Of a stretch of 64,000 bases of DNA, positions 33,507-43,854 are shown in pieces; position 1 is the first letter of the stretch; the number at the start of each line of letters is the position of its first letter. Both the position numbers and the translations under genes were made by a program. Source of the stretch: Adiantum capillus-veneris (Eukaryota > Streptophyta > Polypodiopsida > Polypodiales > Pteridaceae); the NCBI GenBank assembly GCA_014529385.2, contig CM043949.1:110887977-110951976 (forward strand), in the 5' to 3' direction. The notes beneath the pieces are model-generated. The model worked only from the letters and a program-made list of their open reading frames with translations. It did no database searches and was not told where the DNA came from.

Positions 33507-33599
33507 GAAAGAGCTTATTGATCACGAATAACAAAGCAGGCTTTGCTAACCAGACGTAAAAATAAAGGGGCGAGCTCCCTGCTTTAAAGAAGAGTTGAG

Positions 33600-34300
33600 C
33601 GCCTACATCAGCACGGCCATGGAAGCTGGCGTGCCCTTCGCAAGAAAGCTGTATACAGTCTTAATTTTCACACGTTGAAGAAACAGCTCTATATACTGCT
33701 GGTCAAAAGAGGCAACCACCCGCCGATGCTGTTAACAATCAGATTGAGAGGTGGGGATGATACTCGGCTATAGACAACATCGGAGGGTGCAAGTTATTGT
33801 TGGATTGTCGCCATATAAGAAGGAAGCCACACGCTTTTGGCTACACTTGATGAAAGATTGTGGAAAACTTGGTGTCTCACAACAAGATGCAAGCCATGCT
33901 CAAGGTTGTGCTATACAATGATGCCATACGTCTTCAAGAAACATTTGATGGGAGACAACAAAAATGCTTCAAAAACTTGGCAAGAAGCAGCTTTGCGTGT
34001 GAACTCTTCAGCCATCTACAAGGAGAGGGTAGAAGACGACGTTTTCCCACTCTCTCGAGATCGGCACAGTTGGGTCTTGCAAGCTTTGTTTGCTTACGTG
34101 CGTAGGCTAGGGTGGAACTATGCCCGTGCAAAACTGCCCCAAGATGGTTTTTGATGTCCCAAGGGCCAATAGGCGATGTAAGGATGGTTGATCAAGGCCT
34201 GGGCCACATCATTCTATAGGCAGACAGATGCAAAGTTGGACTACCATCCATTTGAGTTGCTACAAGGCATTGATAAACCTACAACTCCCAAACAGCAGAT
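33600..34300 (+). other. Possible decayed coding stretch, family not recognised
   Basis: Several overlapping plus-strand frames (for example 33837-34154 with DERLWKTWCLTTRC and RDRHSWVLQALFAYVRRLGW) have balanced composition unlike the surrounding AT-rich DNA, and GC content rises. No frame runs far and I find no catalytic or family motif. It may be a degraded transposase or host-gene fragment. A translated search is needed to decide. Confidence 0.25.
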
Positions 34301-34968
34301 AGATTACGTACAAAAATTGAGGGTTGAGCCGCACTAGGAAAAGCAGTAGAGAGGGCTACAATGACAATCATACACCATGGCTCTAAGAGGTGTGTTAAAT
34401 ATAGGGGCATCGTGCGTTGGGTGAGTAATCTGGGTCGAGGCATGACGGATAAGTCAGCAGACTAGGAACCCCGAGCAATCTAGGAACTCTGAGCAGTGCT
34501 CATATAAACATGGAAAATTTAGGAGAAGTTTTTTTACACAAAATTTCTTTAAAGTTTGTAGGTTTTCTCACCTTCTACTTTAAATTTTGAAGATAAATCT
34601 CAAGATTTGTTGGTGGAATTACACTAAGCATAGGTTTATTTTTTTTATCGATATGGGTGGGTGAAAGATAGCTGGTACATGGGCAAAGTTATCCTAGGAA
34701 AATTTTTCATAACTTTATCCACCTTGCGTACTCTTCTATCAAAGCACTCCTTATAGTCCCCCACCATTACCACCTCCCTTGACACCTTTGTCACCACCAC
34801 CTTTGGCAACACCACCAACTTTCCCACCCCCTCTATGGTAGGCTACATCATATATGATGGTTTGATTTAAACTTTAACATATACTATGATGTGGAGTTTC
34901 TCAAAAGAATGGACTCATCACAATAAGAGAATTATTTTCAAGCTCCCACCGTTTTCTCTAGAGGTACT

Positions 34969-35360
34969 TTAAAATGCATAGTATGTTATCATACATCAAC
35001 CCACAATAACTTAAGGTAGAGTGAGAGAGAGGAGAAGAAGAAAAAGAAGTGAAGAGAAGCTCAAGCTTCCAGACTCTCCTTATTCATGAGATTTGTATGA
35101 GTGGCAACAACCTTACTTTTTAAGTGTAAGGCTTGTGGTTGGGGGGTTGGAATTGGGGAATATTTTAAAATGCATAGTATGTTATCATACATCAACCCAC
35201 AATAACTTAAGGTAGAGTGAGAGAGAGGAGAAGAAGAAAAAGAAGTGAAGAGAAGCTCAAGCTTCCAGACTCTCCTTATTCATGAGATTTGTATGAGTGG
35301 CAACAGCCTTACTTTTTAAGTGTAAGGCTTGTGGTTGGGGGGTTGGAATTGGGGAATATT
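34969..35360. repeat. 196-bp direct tandem duplication, nearly identical copies
   Basis: The unit starting AAAATGCATAGTATG occurs at 34971 and 35167, each ending GGGGTTGGAATTGGGGAATA. I see one substitution between copies (ACAACC versus ACAGCC), so the duplication is young. It carries a GA-rich core (GAGAGAGGAGAAGAAG). Confidence 0.9.
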
Positions 35361-35937
35361 TTTTCATCACCCTTTTTATGGAAGCAATGGAACTACGACA
35401 TATTACATCCATGTTATACATGCACCAATGTGTCATATGTGATGCTTAATGTATAAAAACAAAAATTGTTAACAACCTCTATGAGGTCCTACGTGTAAGG
35501 AAGGTTGTAATAGGAGATTTATATCGATTGGAATCATGGTGCCACTATTCCCAACAAGGATCAATGGTGATAGGAATAAGCTTCCAATCTCTGGGGGCAG
35601 CAAGTTTCAAGGAGAGGAATATCAACATGCCATTGTAATGGTTCCAACTCTTTAGCCCCTCAAAGGAAACATTCTACCAAACCCTTGTTCAATGGGTTTT
35701 GTCTGTCAAAAGTCTGTGGTCGATTTACCATCAAAAATAGGTGCAATCTTTTTTTTTTTTTTGGTGTGCTTGAAGTCACCTAAGAAGTCATTTTTGGTTT
35801 TTGTTTTGTATAGGGTACCTTGCTTTGTCTTGCTTGTTTTAGCGATTGCTCGAAAAATCTCGCTCGAGTTTTGGGATTCCTTGGGTATCGCCAAGCACCC
35901 AGTTTGCGTCATGTATCAACCAAGGCATTGCTAAACA
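35361..35937. other. Unassigned flank of the young copia element
   Basis: No supported gene. A poly-T run at 35749-35762 is present. The copia insertion point is at 35937/35938. Confidence 0.45.
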
Positions 35938-36125
35938 TGTTGGGTTAAAGGCCCGTGTGCCCGGCTGCCCGTTGTTCAGCCGCCCATGTACAGCCATTCA
36001 TTTACTCATTCATAATAACTATACTCATAACTACATATTGTAGTGTGAGTACCGCCCCGCCACACACTGTGTCTATCTCCTTCTTCGTGTTGGCTCTCTG
36101 TGTGTGTGCTCTCCGATCCCAACTA
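35938..36125 (+). repeat. 5' LTR of the young copia element
   Basis: Starts TGTTGGG and ends CCCAACTA just before the PBS. It is short for a copia LTR. A CTCTCTGTGTGTGTG stretch lies near its end. Confidence 0.95.
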
Positions 36126-36126
36126 G

Positions 36127-36138
36127 TGGTATCAGAGC
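36127..36138 (+). promoter_or_regulatory. Primer-binding site of the young copia element
   Basis: TGGTATCAGAGC, a perfect match to the plant initiator tRNA-Met primer site, one base after the 5' LTR. Confidence 0.93.
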
Positions 36139-37325
36139 TTGGTAGTGAGAGCATTGAGAGCTTCATCATCATTGTTGAGTGTGTTGAAACTTGCTGCTGT
36201 TTCATTGCCGTTTTTCGGTTTCGCGCACGCGCGCATTTCCAAAGAGCAGAAGGTTTTTTTGAGCTTGACATTGGAAGGTTCAGCACTCTGCGAGTATTTT
36301 CACCAGGCGTCCTGGTGTTTAACCCCCCTTTCGGAGCCATTCGTGCCATTATAAATCCCATCCGAGCTACAGAGTAGGAGCTGCGTTTTTCAGCTCTCTT
36401 TGGTAGTTTTCTGCTGCCAGAGCTTCCATAGCCATTACAGGTGCCATTGTTATAGTGTCTTCCACTTACGTGAGCCCACAGCTCATTTGAGAGTGTGTAG
36501 CCTCTTCTTGGAGTGGCCTCATACACACAGAAAGAGTGGGAGTTTTGGCGACATTGTCTTCTTCGACTACAGGTACAGGTACAGGTGCAGGTACAGGTAC
36601 AGGTGTAGGTACAGGTACAGGTACGGGTACAGGTTACAGGTTACAGGGATCTTTGGATACAGGTTTCTTCTGTGGTTACAAAACATGTATTTTTGACTGT
36701 GAGAAATCCATGCATATGGTTGTGGTTTGAGTGGGAGCTTCTACTCTTCTGGGCAGTCTGTTTATGCGTGTTCTTGAGCTACAGGTTTGCATCATCTATG
36801 TATGTTGATGGATGTGGATATGGCAGTTTGACAGACACTCTTTATGCATGATATTGTGGAGATTTGGTTCACTTATACATAGAGCGGGTTTGCTCTTGCT
36901 TGCAGTGTTGCGGTTTGAGTACGGACAGGTACTTGGTTGACAGTAGAGATTGGACTTCGTTGAGCTTGTGCATTGGTTATATGCTCACTTGGATCCATTT
37001 ATGCTCACGGATTTGTGTAAGCTTGGTCAGCTTATGTCTCTATTGTGGTTATTCAGACATGGAGTATGTTTATGCCTCTATGACAGCTCATTGTTGATGC
37101 ATTTTGTGGCACAGTTTGCCTAGGCCGGTTGAGTTACAGGTGTCACGGGTTTATGCATTTGTTTGTGGATTTCTCCGTACGTTTTTTGACCATATTATGG
37201 GCTGATTTATACTCTATGCATTTGCTCTTTGATTGAGCAGCAGGTGTTGTCAGATTTGCAACACTACTTTGTTGTGGCAGTTTGTTGGTTGGTTACAGGT
37301 TTCTCATTGTTGCATTCTTGTTGTA
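36139..37325 (+). other. Long 5' leader of the young copia element
   Basis: About 1.2 kb lies between PBS and the gag ATG, with many upstream ATGs and short ORFs. It contains the GGTACA repeat at 36567-36648. A spliced or internally initiated gag message would fit, but no signal here proves it. Confidence 0.6.
36567..36648 (+). repeat. (GGTACA)n hexanucleotide minisatellite in the copia leader
   Basis: About 13 units of TACAGG with variants (GTGCAG, GTGTAG, TACGGG) and a seven-base TTACAGG version at the end. It lies in the untranslated leader, within a small upstream ORF. Confidence 0.9.
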
Positions 37326-40300
37326 ATGGGCACTAAAGAGGACACAGTTTTCAATATTGAGAAGTTGGATGGTGCTAACTTCTCATATTGGAAAGATCAG
37401 ATTTGGGATGTCTTGGTGCAGAAGAAACAGATTCGACCTCTAAAGTTGCAGGGAGTTAAGCCAGAGAACATGGAGAGGGATGATTGGGAGGAGTTGGATG
37501 AGATGTGCAGGTCTACCATTAGGCTTTCCCTTTCAAAGTCTGTTTATTACAATGTGAAAGATGCACAGGGTGGAGCTTATGAGCTATGGCAGCGGATTTG
37601 CGATATGTATGATAAGCATTCGGCTGCTTCTATGGTGTATTGGATTAAAAAGCTTATTGATTTGCGAATGGAGGAAGGTGCTTCCATGAATGCGCATTTG
37701 AATGAGTTCAATACAATTTTCAGCCAACTTGCTACGCAGGAAATTACGTTTGAGGAAAATGTAAAAGCTATGTTTTTACTTGTCACGTTGCCTGAGTCAT
37801 GGGACACATTTAGGACAGCCATAAGTAACTCGGTTCCTGCGAATGAGTTGACAAGTACTAATGTGGAGTCTAGTCTTCTCACGGAAGAGATTAATCGAAA
37901 GAATAATGCAGGTAGTAAGTCTTCTAGTGCAATGGTTGTCAGAGGCAGGACTATGGACAAGTATAAGTCCAACAGGGGTAAATCTAGAAGCAAGTCCCGT
38001 GCAGGCACAAGTAAAAAGGATGTGGAATGTTTTCATTGTGGTAGAAAAGGCCATTTCAAAAAGGATTGCTACAAGTGGAAAAGGGAAAATGGAGATGGTA
38101 AGAAGAAAGACCATGATGCTAAGGACAAGCCTAAGTCCAATGTCAAGATTGAGGAGTTAAATGCAACACAGGGAGAGTGTAGCTCTCAAGATGACCATGT
38201 ATGTGCTCCGACTAGTGCTACTAGTGAAGAGCTTGGTGATGTGTTGCTTGCATCCTATTTTGATGACGCTTTTCTTCTCACTCATGAGCGTAGTATGCCT
38301 ATGGATTGGGTCATTGACAGTGGTGCTTCTTTTCACGTTACGCCTCATAGGTCGTGGTTTCATGACTATGATGCTTCGAGCACAGGTACTGTCAGGATTG
38401 CCGATGGGCGTTCTATGCAGATTCATGGCATTGGGGATATTCATTTGGCTATGCCAAACTCTACTACGTTTGTCTTGCAGCGTGTGCGTCATGTGCCGGC
38501 TCTTGCAAAAAGCTTGATTAGTGTGGGTCAGTTGGATTCACTTGGTTTCAATGTATATTTTGGTGATGGAGGTTGGAAGATCACTAAGGGCAGCCTTGTT
38601 TTGGTTAAAGGTGCTAAGAGGAATATGTTGTATTCCCTTTGTGTAGCTAGTGTGGCTGATCACATTGTGGGGATCACTGAGCAACCTCCTGCTTCTTTAT
38701 GGCATCAGCGTTTGGGGCATATGTCACTAAAAGGTTTGAAGTTGTTGGCACGTGCGGATTACATTCCCGTTTCAGATTTTGGTGGTTTTGAGTTTTGTGA
38801 GCATTGCCTTTATGGTCGACATGCTCGGTCTTCTCATAAGAAAAGTGTTCCACACAGATCTTTGGAAAAGCTAGCTTTGGTGCATAGTGATGTATGTGGG
38901 CCGATGCCCAATGCTTCTCTTGGAGGTGCTATGTACTTTGTTACGTTCATTGATGATGCTAGCAGGAAGGTATGGGCATACCCCATTCGTAAGAAGGATA
39001 TGGTGTTTGATATATTTAAGCAATGGTTGGCTCTTGTTGAGAACCAATCAGGTTGTAAGTTGAAGTGCCTACGTACGGACAATGGGGGTGAATTTATGTC
39101 TCATGCTTTCACAACATTATGTGTTGAGAAGGGTATACGGCGCGAGCTTAGTGCTCCCTATACACCTCCTCAAAATGGTGTGGCAGAGCGCATGAACAGG
39201 ACTATACAGGAAAAAGTTCGTAGTATGCTTTCTATGGCTGGTTTGTCAAATGGATTTTGGGCTGAAGCTGTTGCCACTTCTGTGCATTTGATAAATCGTT
39301 CACCTAGTGTTCCTTTGGGCTTCAAAGTCCCTGAAGAGGTATGGACAGGTTTGCCACCTTCGTATGGTCACCTTCGTGTTTTTGGCTGTGAAGCTTATGT
39401 ACATGTACCCAAGGCAAAACGTAGCAAATTGGATCCAAAGAGCAAGAGATGTATCTTATTGGGTTATGGTAGCTCTGGTGAGATGGGTTATCGATTGTGG
39501 GATCCTATTGACAGGAAGATTGTGTGTAGCCATGATGTTGTTTTTCATGAGGACTCTATGTATAGAGCATCACCGCGAACGGTTGAGGTTCGGCGTGTGA
39601 TATTTGAGGAGGATGGACATCGGTATGATGGTCCCATGGCTGCTCGTGGGCAGCCCATTGACCCTCAAGTGGGAGATCAGCCCTTGTTGGGAGATCATGT
39701 AGATGTGGGACAGCCAGATCAGCCCTTGTTGGGAGATCATGTAGATGTGGGACAGCCAGATGCACCTCCTGCACAGTCTTTGAGGCGTTCAGAGCGGCGT
39801 GCAAGACAGCCTCAGCGTTTTGTGCCTTCTATGGATTATGTATTGTTGACTGATTGCGGGGAGCCATCATGTTATGATGAGGCCATGTCTAGTGTTGACA
39901 AGCTCAAGTGGGAGCAGGCTATGCAGTCAGAGATGGATTCGTTGATCCAAAATGAAACGTGGGAGCTTACTCCTTTGCCAAAGGGTAAGAAGGCACTACC
40001 ATGCAAGTGGGTTTACAAGATAAAACTGTGTTCAATGGATGCAAAGCCTAGGTACAAAGCAAGGCTTGTGGCTAAAGGATTCAAGCAACAGAAGGGCATT
40101 GATTTTGACGATATCTTCTCCCCAGTGGTGAAGATGTCTACTTTGCGTATGTTGTTTGCCTTGGTAGCTACAGAAGACATGGAGTTGAAGCAAATGGATG
40201 TAAAGACAGCTTTCTTACATCCGGACTTGCACGAGGATTTGTACATGGAGCAACCAAGTGGGTTTATTATTCATGGTTCAAAGAAGATGGTATGCCGGCT

Positions 40301-40373
40301 TCTTAAGACCTTGTATGGGCTGAAGCAATCATCTCGTGAATGGTATCGTAAGTTTGATGCATTCATGAGTTGA
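37326..40373 (+). CDS. Copia Gag-protease-integrase-RT polyprotein, upstream part
   Basis: I choose ATG 37326 (MGTKEDTVFNIEKLDG) because the conserved copia Gag start follows at once; the frame is open 31 codons further up without similarity. Counted from it: UBN2-type Gag, residues about 10-200; zinc knuckle CFHCGRKGHFKKDC at 235-248, intact; protease VIDSGASFHV with D at 331; GAG-pre-integrase LWHQRLGHMS to CEHCLYG; integrase D522 (SDVCGP), D585 (RTDNGGEF), E621 (AERMNR), a perfect D,D-35-E; a 14-residue duplication DQPLLGDHVDVGQP; RT start CKWVYKIKL, ARLVAKGFKQQKGIDF, KTAFLHPDLHEDLYMEQP and TLYGLKQSSREWY. TGA at 40371-40373 ends it just before the RT active site. Confidence 0.95.
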   Translation: MGTKEDTVFNIEKLDGANFSYWKDQIWDVLVQKKQIRPLKLQGVKPENMERDDWEELDEMCRSTIRLSLSKSVYYNVKDAQGGAYELWQRICDMYDKHSAASMVYWIKKLIDLRMEEGASMNAHLNEFNTIFSQLATQEITFEENVKAMFLLVTLPESWDTFRTAISNSVPANELTSTNVESSLLTEEINRKNNAGSKSSSAMVVRGRTMDKYKSNRGKSRSKSRAGTSKKDVECFHCGRKGHFKKDCYKWKRENGDGKKKDHDAKDKPKSNVKIEELNATQGECSSQDDHVCAPTSATSEELGDVLLASYFDDAFLLTHERSMPMDWVIDSGASFHVTPHRSWFHDYDASSTGTVRIADGRSMQIHGIGDIHLAMPNSTTFVLQRVRHVPALAKSLISVGQLDSLGFNVYFGDGGWKITKGSLVLVKGAKRNMLYSLCVASVADHIVGITEQPPASLWHQRLGHMSLKGLKLLARADYIPVSDFGGFEFCEHCLYGRHARSSHKKSVPHRSLEKLALVHSDVCGPMPNASLGGAMYFVTFIDDASRKVWAYPIRKKDMVFDIFKQWLALVENQSGCKLKCLRTDNGGEFMSHAFTTLCVEKGIRRELSAPYTPPQNGVAERMNRTIQEKVRSMLSMAGLSNGFWAEAVATSVHLINRSPSVPLGFKVPEEVWTGLPPSYGHLRVFGCEAYVHVPKAKRSKLDPKSKRCILLGYGSSGEMGYRLWDPIDRKIVCSHDVVFHEDSMYRASPRTVEVRRVIFEEDGHRYDGPMAARGQPIDPQVGDQPLLGDHVDVGQPDQPLLGDHVDVGQPDAPPAQSLRRSERRARQPQRFVPSMDYVLLTDCGEPSCYDEAMSSVDKLKWEQAMQSEMDSLIQNETWELTPLPKGKKALPCKWVYKIKLCSMDAKPRYKARLVAKGFKQQKGIDFDDIFSPVVKMSTLRMLFALVATEDMELKQMDVKTAFLHPDLHEDLYMEQPSGFIIHGSKKMVCRLLKTLYGLKQSSREWYRKFDAFMS
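39697..39766 (+). repeat. 42-bp in-frame duplication within the copia polyprotein
   Basis: GATCAGCCCTTGTTGGGAG recurs in phase, giving DQPLLGDHVDVGQP twice, in the variable linker between integrase and RT. It keeps the frame open. Confidence 0.9.
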
Positions 40374-41414
40374 TTGGGTTATGTACGCAGTTATGAGGAC
40401 CCATGCCTCTATACTCGCAAGGCTGCAGATGGTAGTATTATTGTTTTGGTTTTGTATGTGGATGACATGCTGATCGCAGGGAAGTGTATTTCTGATGTGG
40501 ATGCCTTGAAACATAGGCTACATGAGACCTTTTCCATGAAGGATCTTGGGGATGCCAGTCATATTTTGGGTATGCGGATCACTCGTGATCGTTCTCGCAA
40601 GATGCTCTTTCTTAGTCAGAAAGAGTACATTGACAGGGTGCTTGAGCGTTTTCATATGGAAGGGGGGAAGGCCATTAGTACCCCGTTGCCTCCATATGTA
40701 AAACTCAGCCATGATGACTGCCCTCAAACAGATTTGGAGACTACAGAGATGTCTCATATTCCCTATGCGTCAGCTGTTGGTTCCTTGATATATGCCATGG
40801 TGGCTACGCGTCCAGATCTTGCTCATGCAGTTGGTGTGGTTAGCAGGTACATGTCTAACCCGGGCAAGCGTCATTGGGATGCAGTGAGAGGTATTCTCAG
40901 ATACTTGAGAGGGACTTCAGAGTTGTCCCTATGTTATGGTGAGAAGGATATGTCTGTTTGCGGATATACAGATTCAGACTATGCAGGGTCAGTGGACTCG
41001 AGGAAGTCTACTAGCGGCTATGTGTTCACAGTTGCAGGTGGACCGGTTTCGTGGGCATCACGTTTACAGCCATGCGTTGCTTTGAGCACTACAGAGGCTG
41101 AATATATGGCTTCCACTGAGGCTGCCAAGGAGGCCGTATGGCTCTCACGACTAGTGGGAGATCTTGGTATGGCTTGTGATGCTCCGATTCTACATTGTGA
41201 TAGCCAGAGTGCCATAGCGTTGGCACGGAATCCTGTCTTCCATGCGAAGACAAAGCACATTGAGGTGAGGTATCACTTCATACGAGAGGTGCTAGAGGAC
41301 AAGCGCATAGAGCTTGTCAAGGTACACACTGACGATAACCCTGCTAATCTACTCACGAAGTCGTTAGCCTCACAGCGGTTTGCACACTGTAGATCGCTGA
41401 TGGGTATGGCTTGA
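40374..41414 (+). CDS. Copia RT active site and RNase H, downstream part
   Basis: In the same frame as the upstream part, directly after the TGA. The catalytic LYVDDMLIAG box (YVDD at residues about 1044-1047 counted from 37326) is intact, followed by FSMKDLGDASHILGM, SQKEYIDRVLERF and GSLIYAMVATRPDLAHAV. RNase H acidic motifs GYTDSDYAG, LSTTEAEYMA and LHCDSQSAIA are all present, then FHAKTKHIEVRYHFIRE and DDNPANLLTKSL. It ends with a natural TGA (41412-41414) 55 bases before the 3' LTR. No Met is suitably placed at the start, so it would need readthrough or is inactive. Confidence 0.95.
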   Translation: MGYVRSYEDPCLYTRKAADGSIIVLVLYVDDMLIAGKCISDVDALKHRLHETFSMKDLGDASHILGMRITRDRSRKMLFLSQKEYIDRVLERFHMEGGKAISTPLPPYVKLSHDDCPQTDLETTEMSHIPYASAVGSLIYAMVATRPDLAHAVGVVSRYMSNPGKRHWDAVRGILRYLRGTSELSLCYGEKDMSVCGYTDSDYAGSVDSRKSTSGYVFTVAGGPVSWASRLQPCVALSTTEAEYMASTEAAKEAVWLSRLVGDLGMACDAPILHCDSQSAIALARNPVFHAKTKHIEVRYHFIREVLEDKRIELVKVHTDDNPANLLTKSLASQRFAHCRSLMGMA

Positions 41415-41458
41415 CTTCTTTTGCTGTACTTTGGACACTTTAAAGGCACACTGCCTTT

Positions 41459-41469
41459 AAGTGGGAGAT
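41459..41469 (+). promoter_or_regulatory. Polypurine tract of the young copia element
   Basis: AAGTGGGAGAT directly before the 3' LTR start TGTTGGG, the usual copia arrangement. Confidence 0.85.
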
Positions 41470-41657
41470 TGTTGGGTTAAAGGCCCGTGTGCCCGGCTGC
41501 CCGTTGTTCAGCCGCCCATGTACAGCCATTCATTTACTCATTCATAATAACTATACTCATAACTACATATTGTAGTGTGAGTACCGCCCTGCCACACACT
41601 GTGTCTATCTCCTTCTTCGTGTTGGCTCTCTGTGTGTGTGCTCTCCGATCCCAACTA
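41470..41657 (+). repeat. 3' LTR of the young copia element
   Basis: A 188-bp copy of 35938-36125 with a single C-to-T difference. It is followed by GAAAAACATAG, the insertion flank. Confidence 0.95.
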
Positions 41658-42278
41658 GAAAAACATAGCATTCAACATACATCCAAGCTTTTGAGCATAT
41701 AGTTCGTTGTTCTAGCCTGAGTGTATTGACATATCTTGGTTGAATGAAACCCGATTCAAATGTTGTGAAGCACATCTTGTAACTTTCATAAAAAACTAGC
41801 ATACAAAGCCTTTGCATACCAAAGCCGATCACCCGCCTGACATGAATCTTGAAGTGGCCCAAAAAATAGCAAACCTGACCCCTAGGAATTCTTGTATTTC
41901 CCATAACTTCATCGTCCAGACCTCAATTTGGTGAGCCATATTGACAAGCATGGAGAGCGTGTCAAGCACTACACTTTTGGCTTATAAACCCGCATTTTGA
42001 CAACATCTCTGCATCCTGGACTACCAGCAGTAAAAATCATTTAATGGCCCCAAAACCCATAGCCTACATTCTAATTAACCTAATTTCATAAAAAAATCTA
42101 GCATAGATCATAAGATTGCCAAAACTATTAGGGAAAGGCGGTGTGCCTCTTACCCTGGTCGGATGCACTAGAGTCATTCAACCGCCCATCACTTGTACAC
42201 ACTTTATTCTTAACTAGATAGAAGACTAAGGGGCTCTTTGTCACATAATGTAATGATCTTCTCCACCTACATCCCGTG

Positions 42279-42317
<39 letters not shown>

Positions 42318-43854
42318 TGTGTGTGTACTTCGCTCTGCACATGCACCACATTTGTGCACTCACAATTAAAGCCACTAGTTCAGGAGTGACTTATTTTGGC
42401 AGTTGATGTATACCACATGTGGTACTTTCTACTAAGAAAATGAGTGTCTATTCATGCTCTATGTGGTTTTGCTGATATTTTTCAATTTTTACTCAATTTT
42501 TAGGGAAACTTTGTTGGATGTTTCCCAGATTCTTTCCATACTTTGAGCTATTTGTAGTTTACTCTCTAATGGTTTAGTGGTTGAGTTTGACTCCCTCTTT
42601 GATATGTTTTGTCAGTTGCATATCCTCATGTGGCTACAAATGACAGACAATCAAAGGATTCATATGTTTTTGTAGATACTTGCAAGGAGTTATCTTGTGG
42701 GATTCATTTTGAGCATTGGTACTGCCAAAGGTGGTCGAGGCTAGAAGTTGGCATATGCATGGGTCTAGGTGCATGTTAGGGTGCTGAAGTAGGTAGGAAG
42801 GTCCTAAGAAAATAGGTGGTTGTTGGAATGCATGCATGAGGTGGCTTTTTAGGCAAGAAAGGCTCCATGATATGGGCTAAACAGGTTGATATCTTAGAGT
42901 GTCCCAAGAGCTAGAAATGTATAGTAGCATGTGTTCCTCAAAGTGCTCTCCTAGATAGTTCAGAAACAAATCCCGAATGGAAGCACACGTTATTGCAATA
43001 TGAATGTAGAGGTGGTTTATAAAATTTGGCAGGGGTGGGTAGGGTGCATATGGATGATCAAAGAAGAGGTGAGTGGATGGCACTGAAGTGCTCAGTTTAT
43101 GGAGCATGTCGGTCCATTCGGATAGACAATCAAAGATGCCCAAGATATGACCCGGGTCAAAGTTTTTTCGGGGCTAGGTCTATGTCAATTGCTTTGCCTT
43201 GGAAAGCCTGCCATCAGGTGGTTTCTGAGCCTTGCAAGGGTTTTCAGGGGTACTATGCATCACGAGAAGCTCATTGAAAGTTATAATGCATCAATCGGAG
43301 GTTAGAGTGCAAAGATATGCGGGGTCAAATTCGGGAGTCGTCGCAAGCGGGGTGGTATCAAATACTTTTTTTTTGCATTTTTAGAGCATCGGTTTGCAGT
43401 CTTGGAAACCTCAAAATGTGGAGGGTTCTTTGGAGTTTGAAGTAACCAAGGCATAGTTTCATATGAAATTTATAGCTTGATCGTTGGATATGGGAGTAGA
43501 GGGAAAAAGAATCTTTAAAGTGGCAAGAAAAAATAATTTTTTGGAGGTGTTTGGGGTTTCAAACTCTTGGAGTGCAACTCGTGCGAGCCCATCACGTGCC
43601 ATCGCATGAACCCATATACAGATTTGGTGCTAAAGAGCAAAGGTATATAGGTCGGGGTGTGACCCTTGATATTTGTCACAAGAGAGAGAGAGAAAGAGAG
43701 AGCATGCCTAACCAAAAACTCATAATGACCAAATCTTGTTTGTAAAGAAAATCTAAATATCAGTAAGTCATGTGCCCTTGGTGATACCCTGATCGTAAAT
43801 CTATTTTGGTAAAAATACAAGTATGTGAAAGTTTTTTTAAAAAACTCATCTCAT
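41658..43854. other. Unassigned stretch with a (GT)n tract
   Basis: No supported gene. (GT)n with one interruption occupies 42282-42326. Short T-runs and a GA-rich run (43681-43700) are present. Confidence 0.5.
42282..42326. repeat. (GT)n microsatellite with one interruption
   Basis: About 22 GT units with one AT interruption. Confidence 0.92.

Larger units (their letters stand above)
35938..41657 (+). mobile_element. Young full-length Ty1/copia retrotransposon, 5,720 bp
   Basis: Identical-length LTRs (188 bp) differ at one position (C/T in the GTACCGCCC stretch), about 99.5% identity, so insertion was recent. PBS TGGTATCAGAGC lies directly inside the 5' LTR and a purine tract precedes the 3' LTR. 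A long leader (1.2 kb) precedes a gag-pol frame complete in domains and broken only by one TGA. The flanks do not give a clean 5-bp target duplication: AAACA on the left, and GAAAAACA on the right. Confidence 0.96.

Noticed and set aside
33346-33534. ORFs rich in RERERE or SLSLSL in many places (for example 1603-1836, 14367-14609, 29130-29507, 61469-61693)
   Set aside because: They are direct translations of (CT)n or (GA)n tracts and have no other content.
33837-34154. Host gene or hAT transposase
   Set aside because: I looked for hAT and other transposase motifs and found none that hold; two frames compete and neither is long.
38161-39804. Out-of-frame and antisense ORFs in the young copia element
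   Set aside because: Shadows of a confirmed coding frame.
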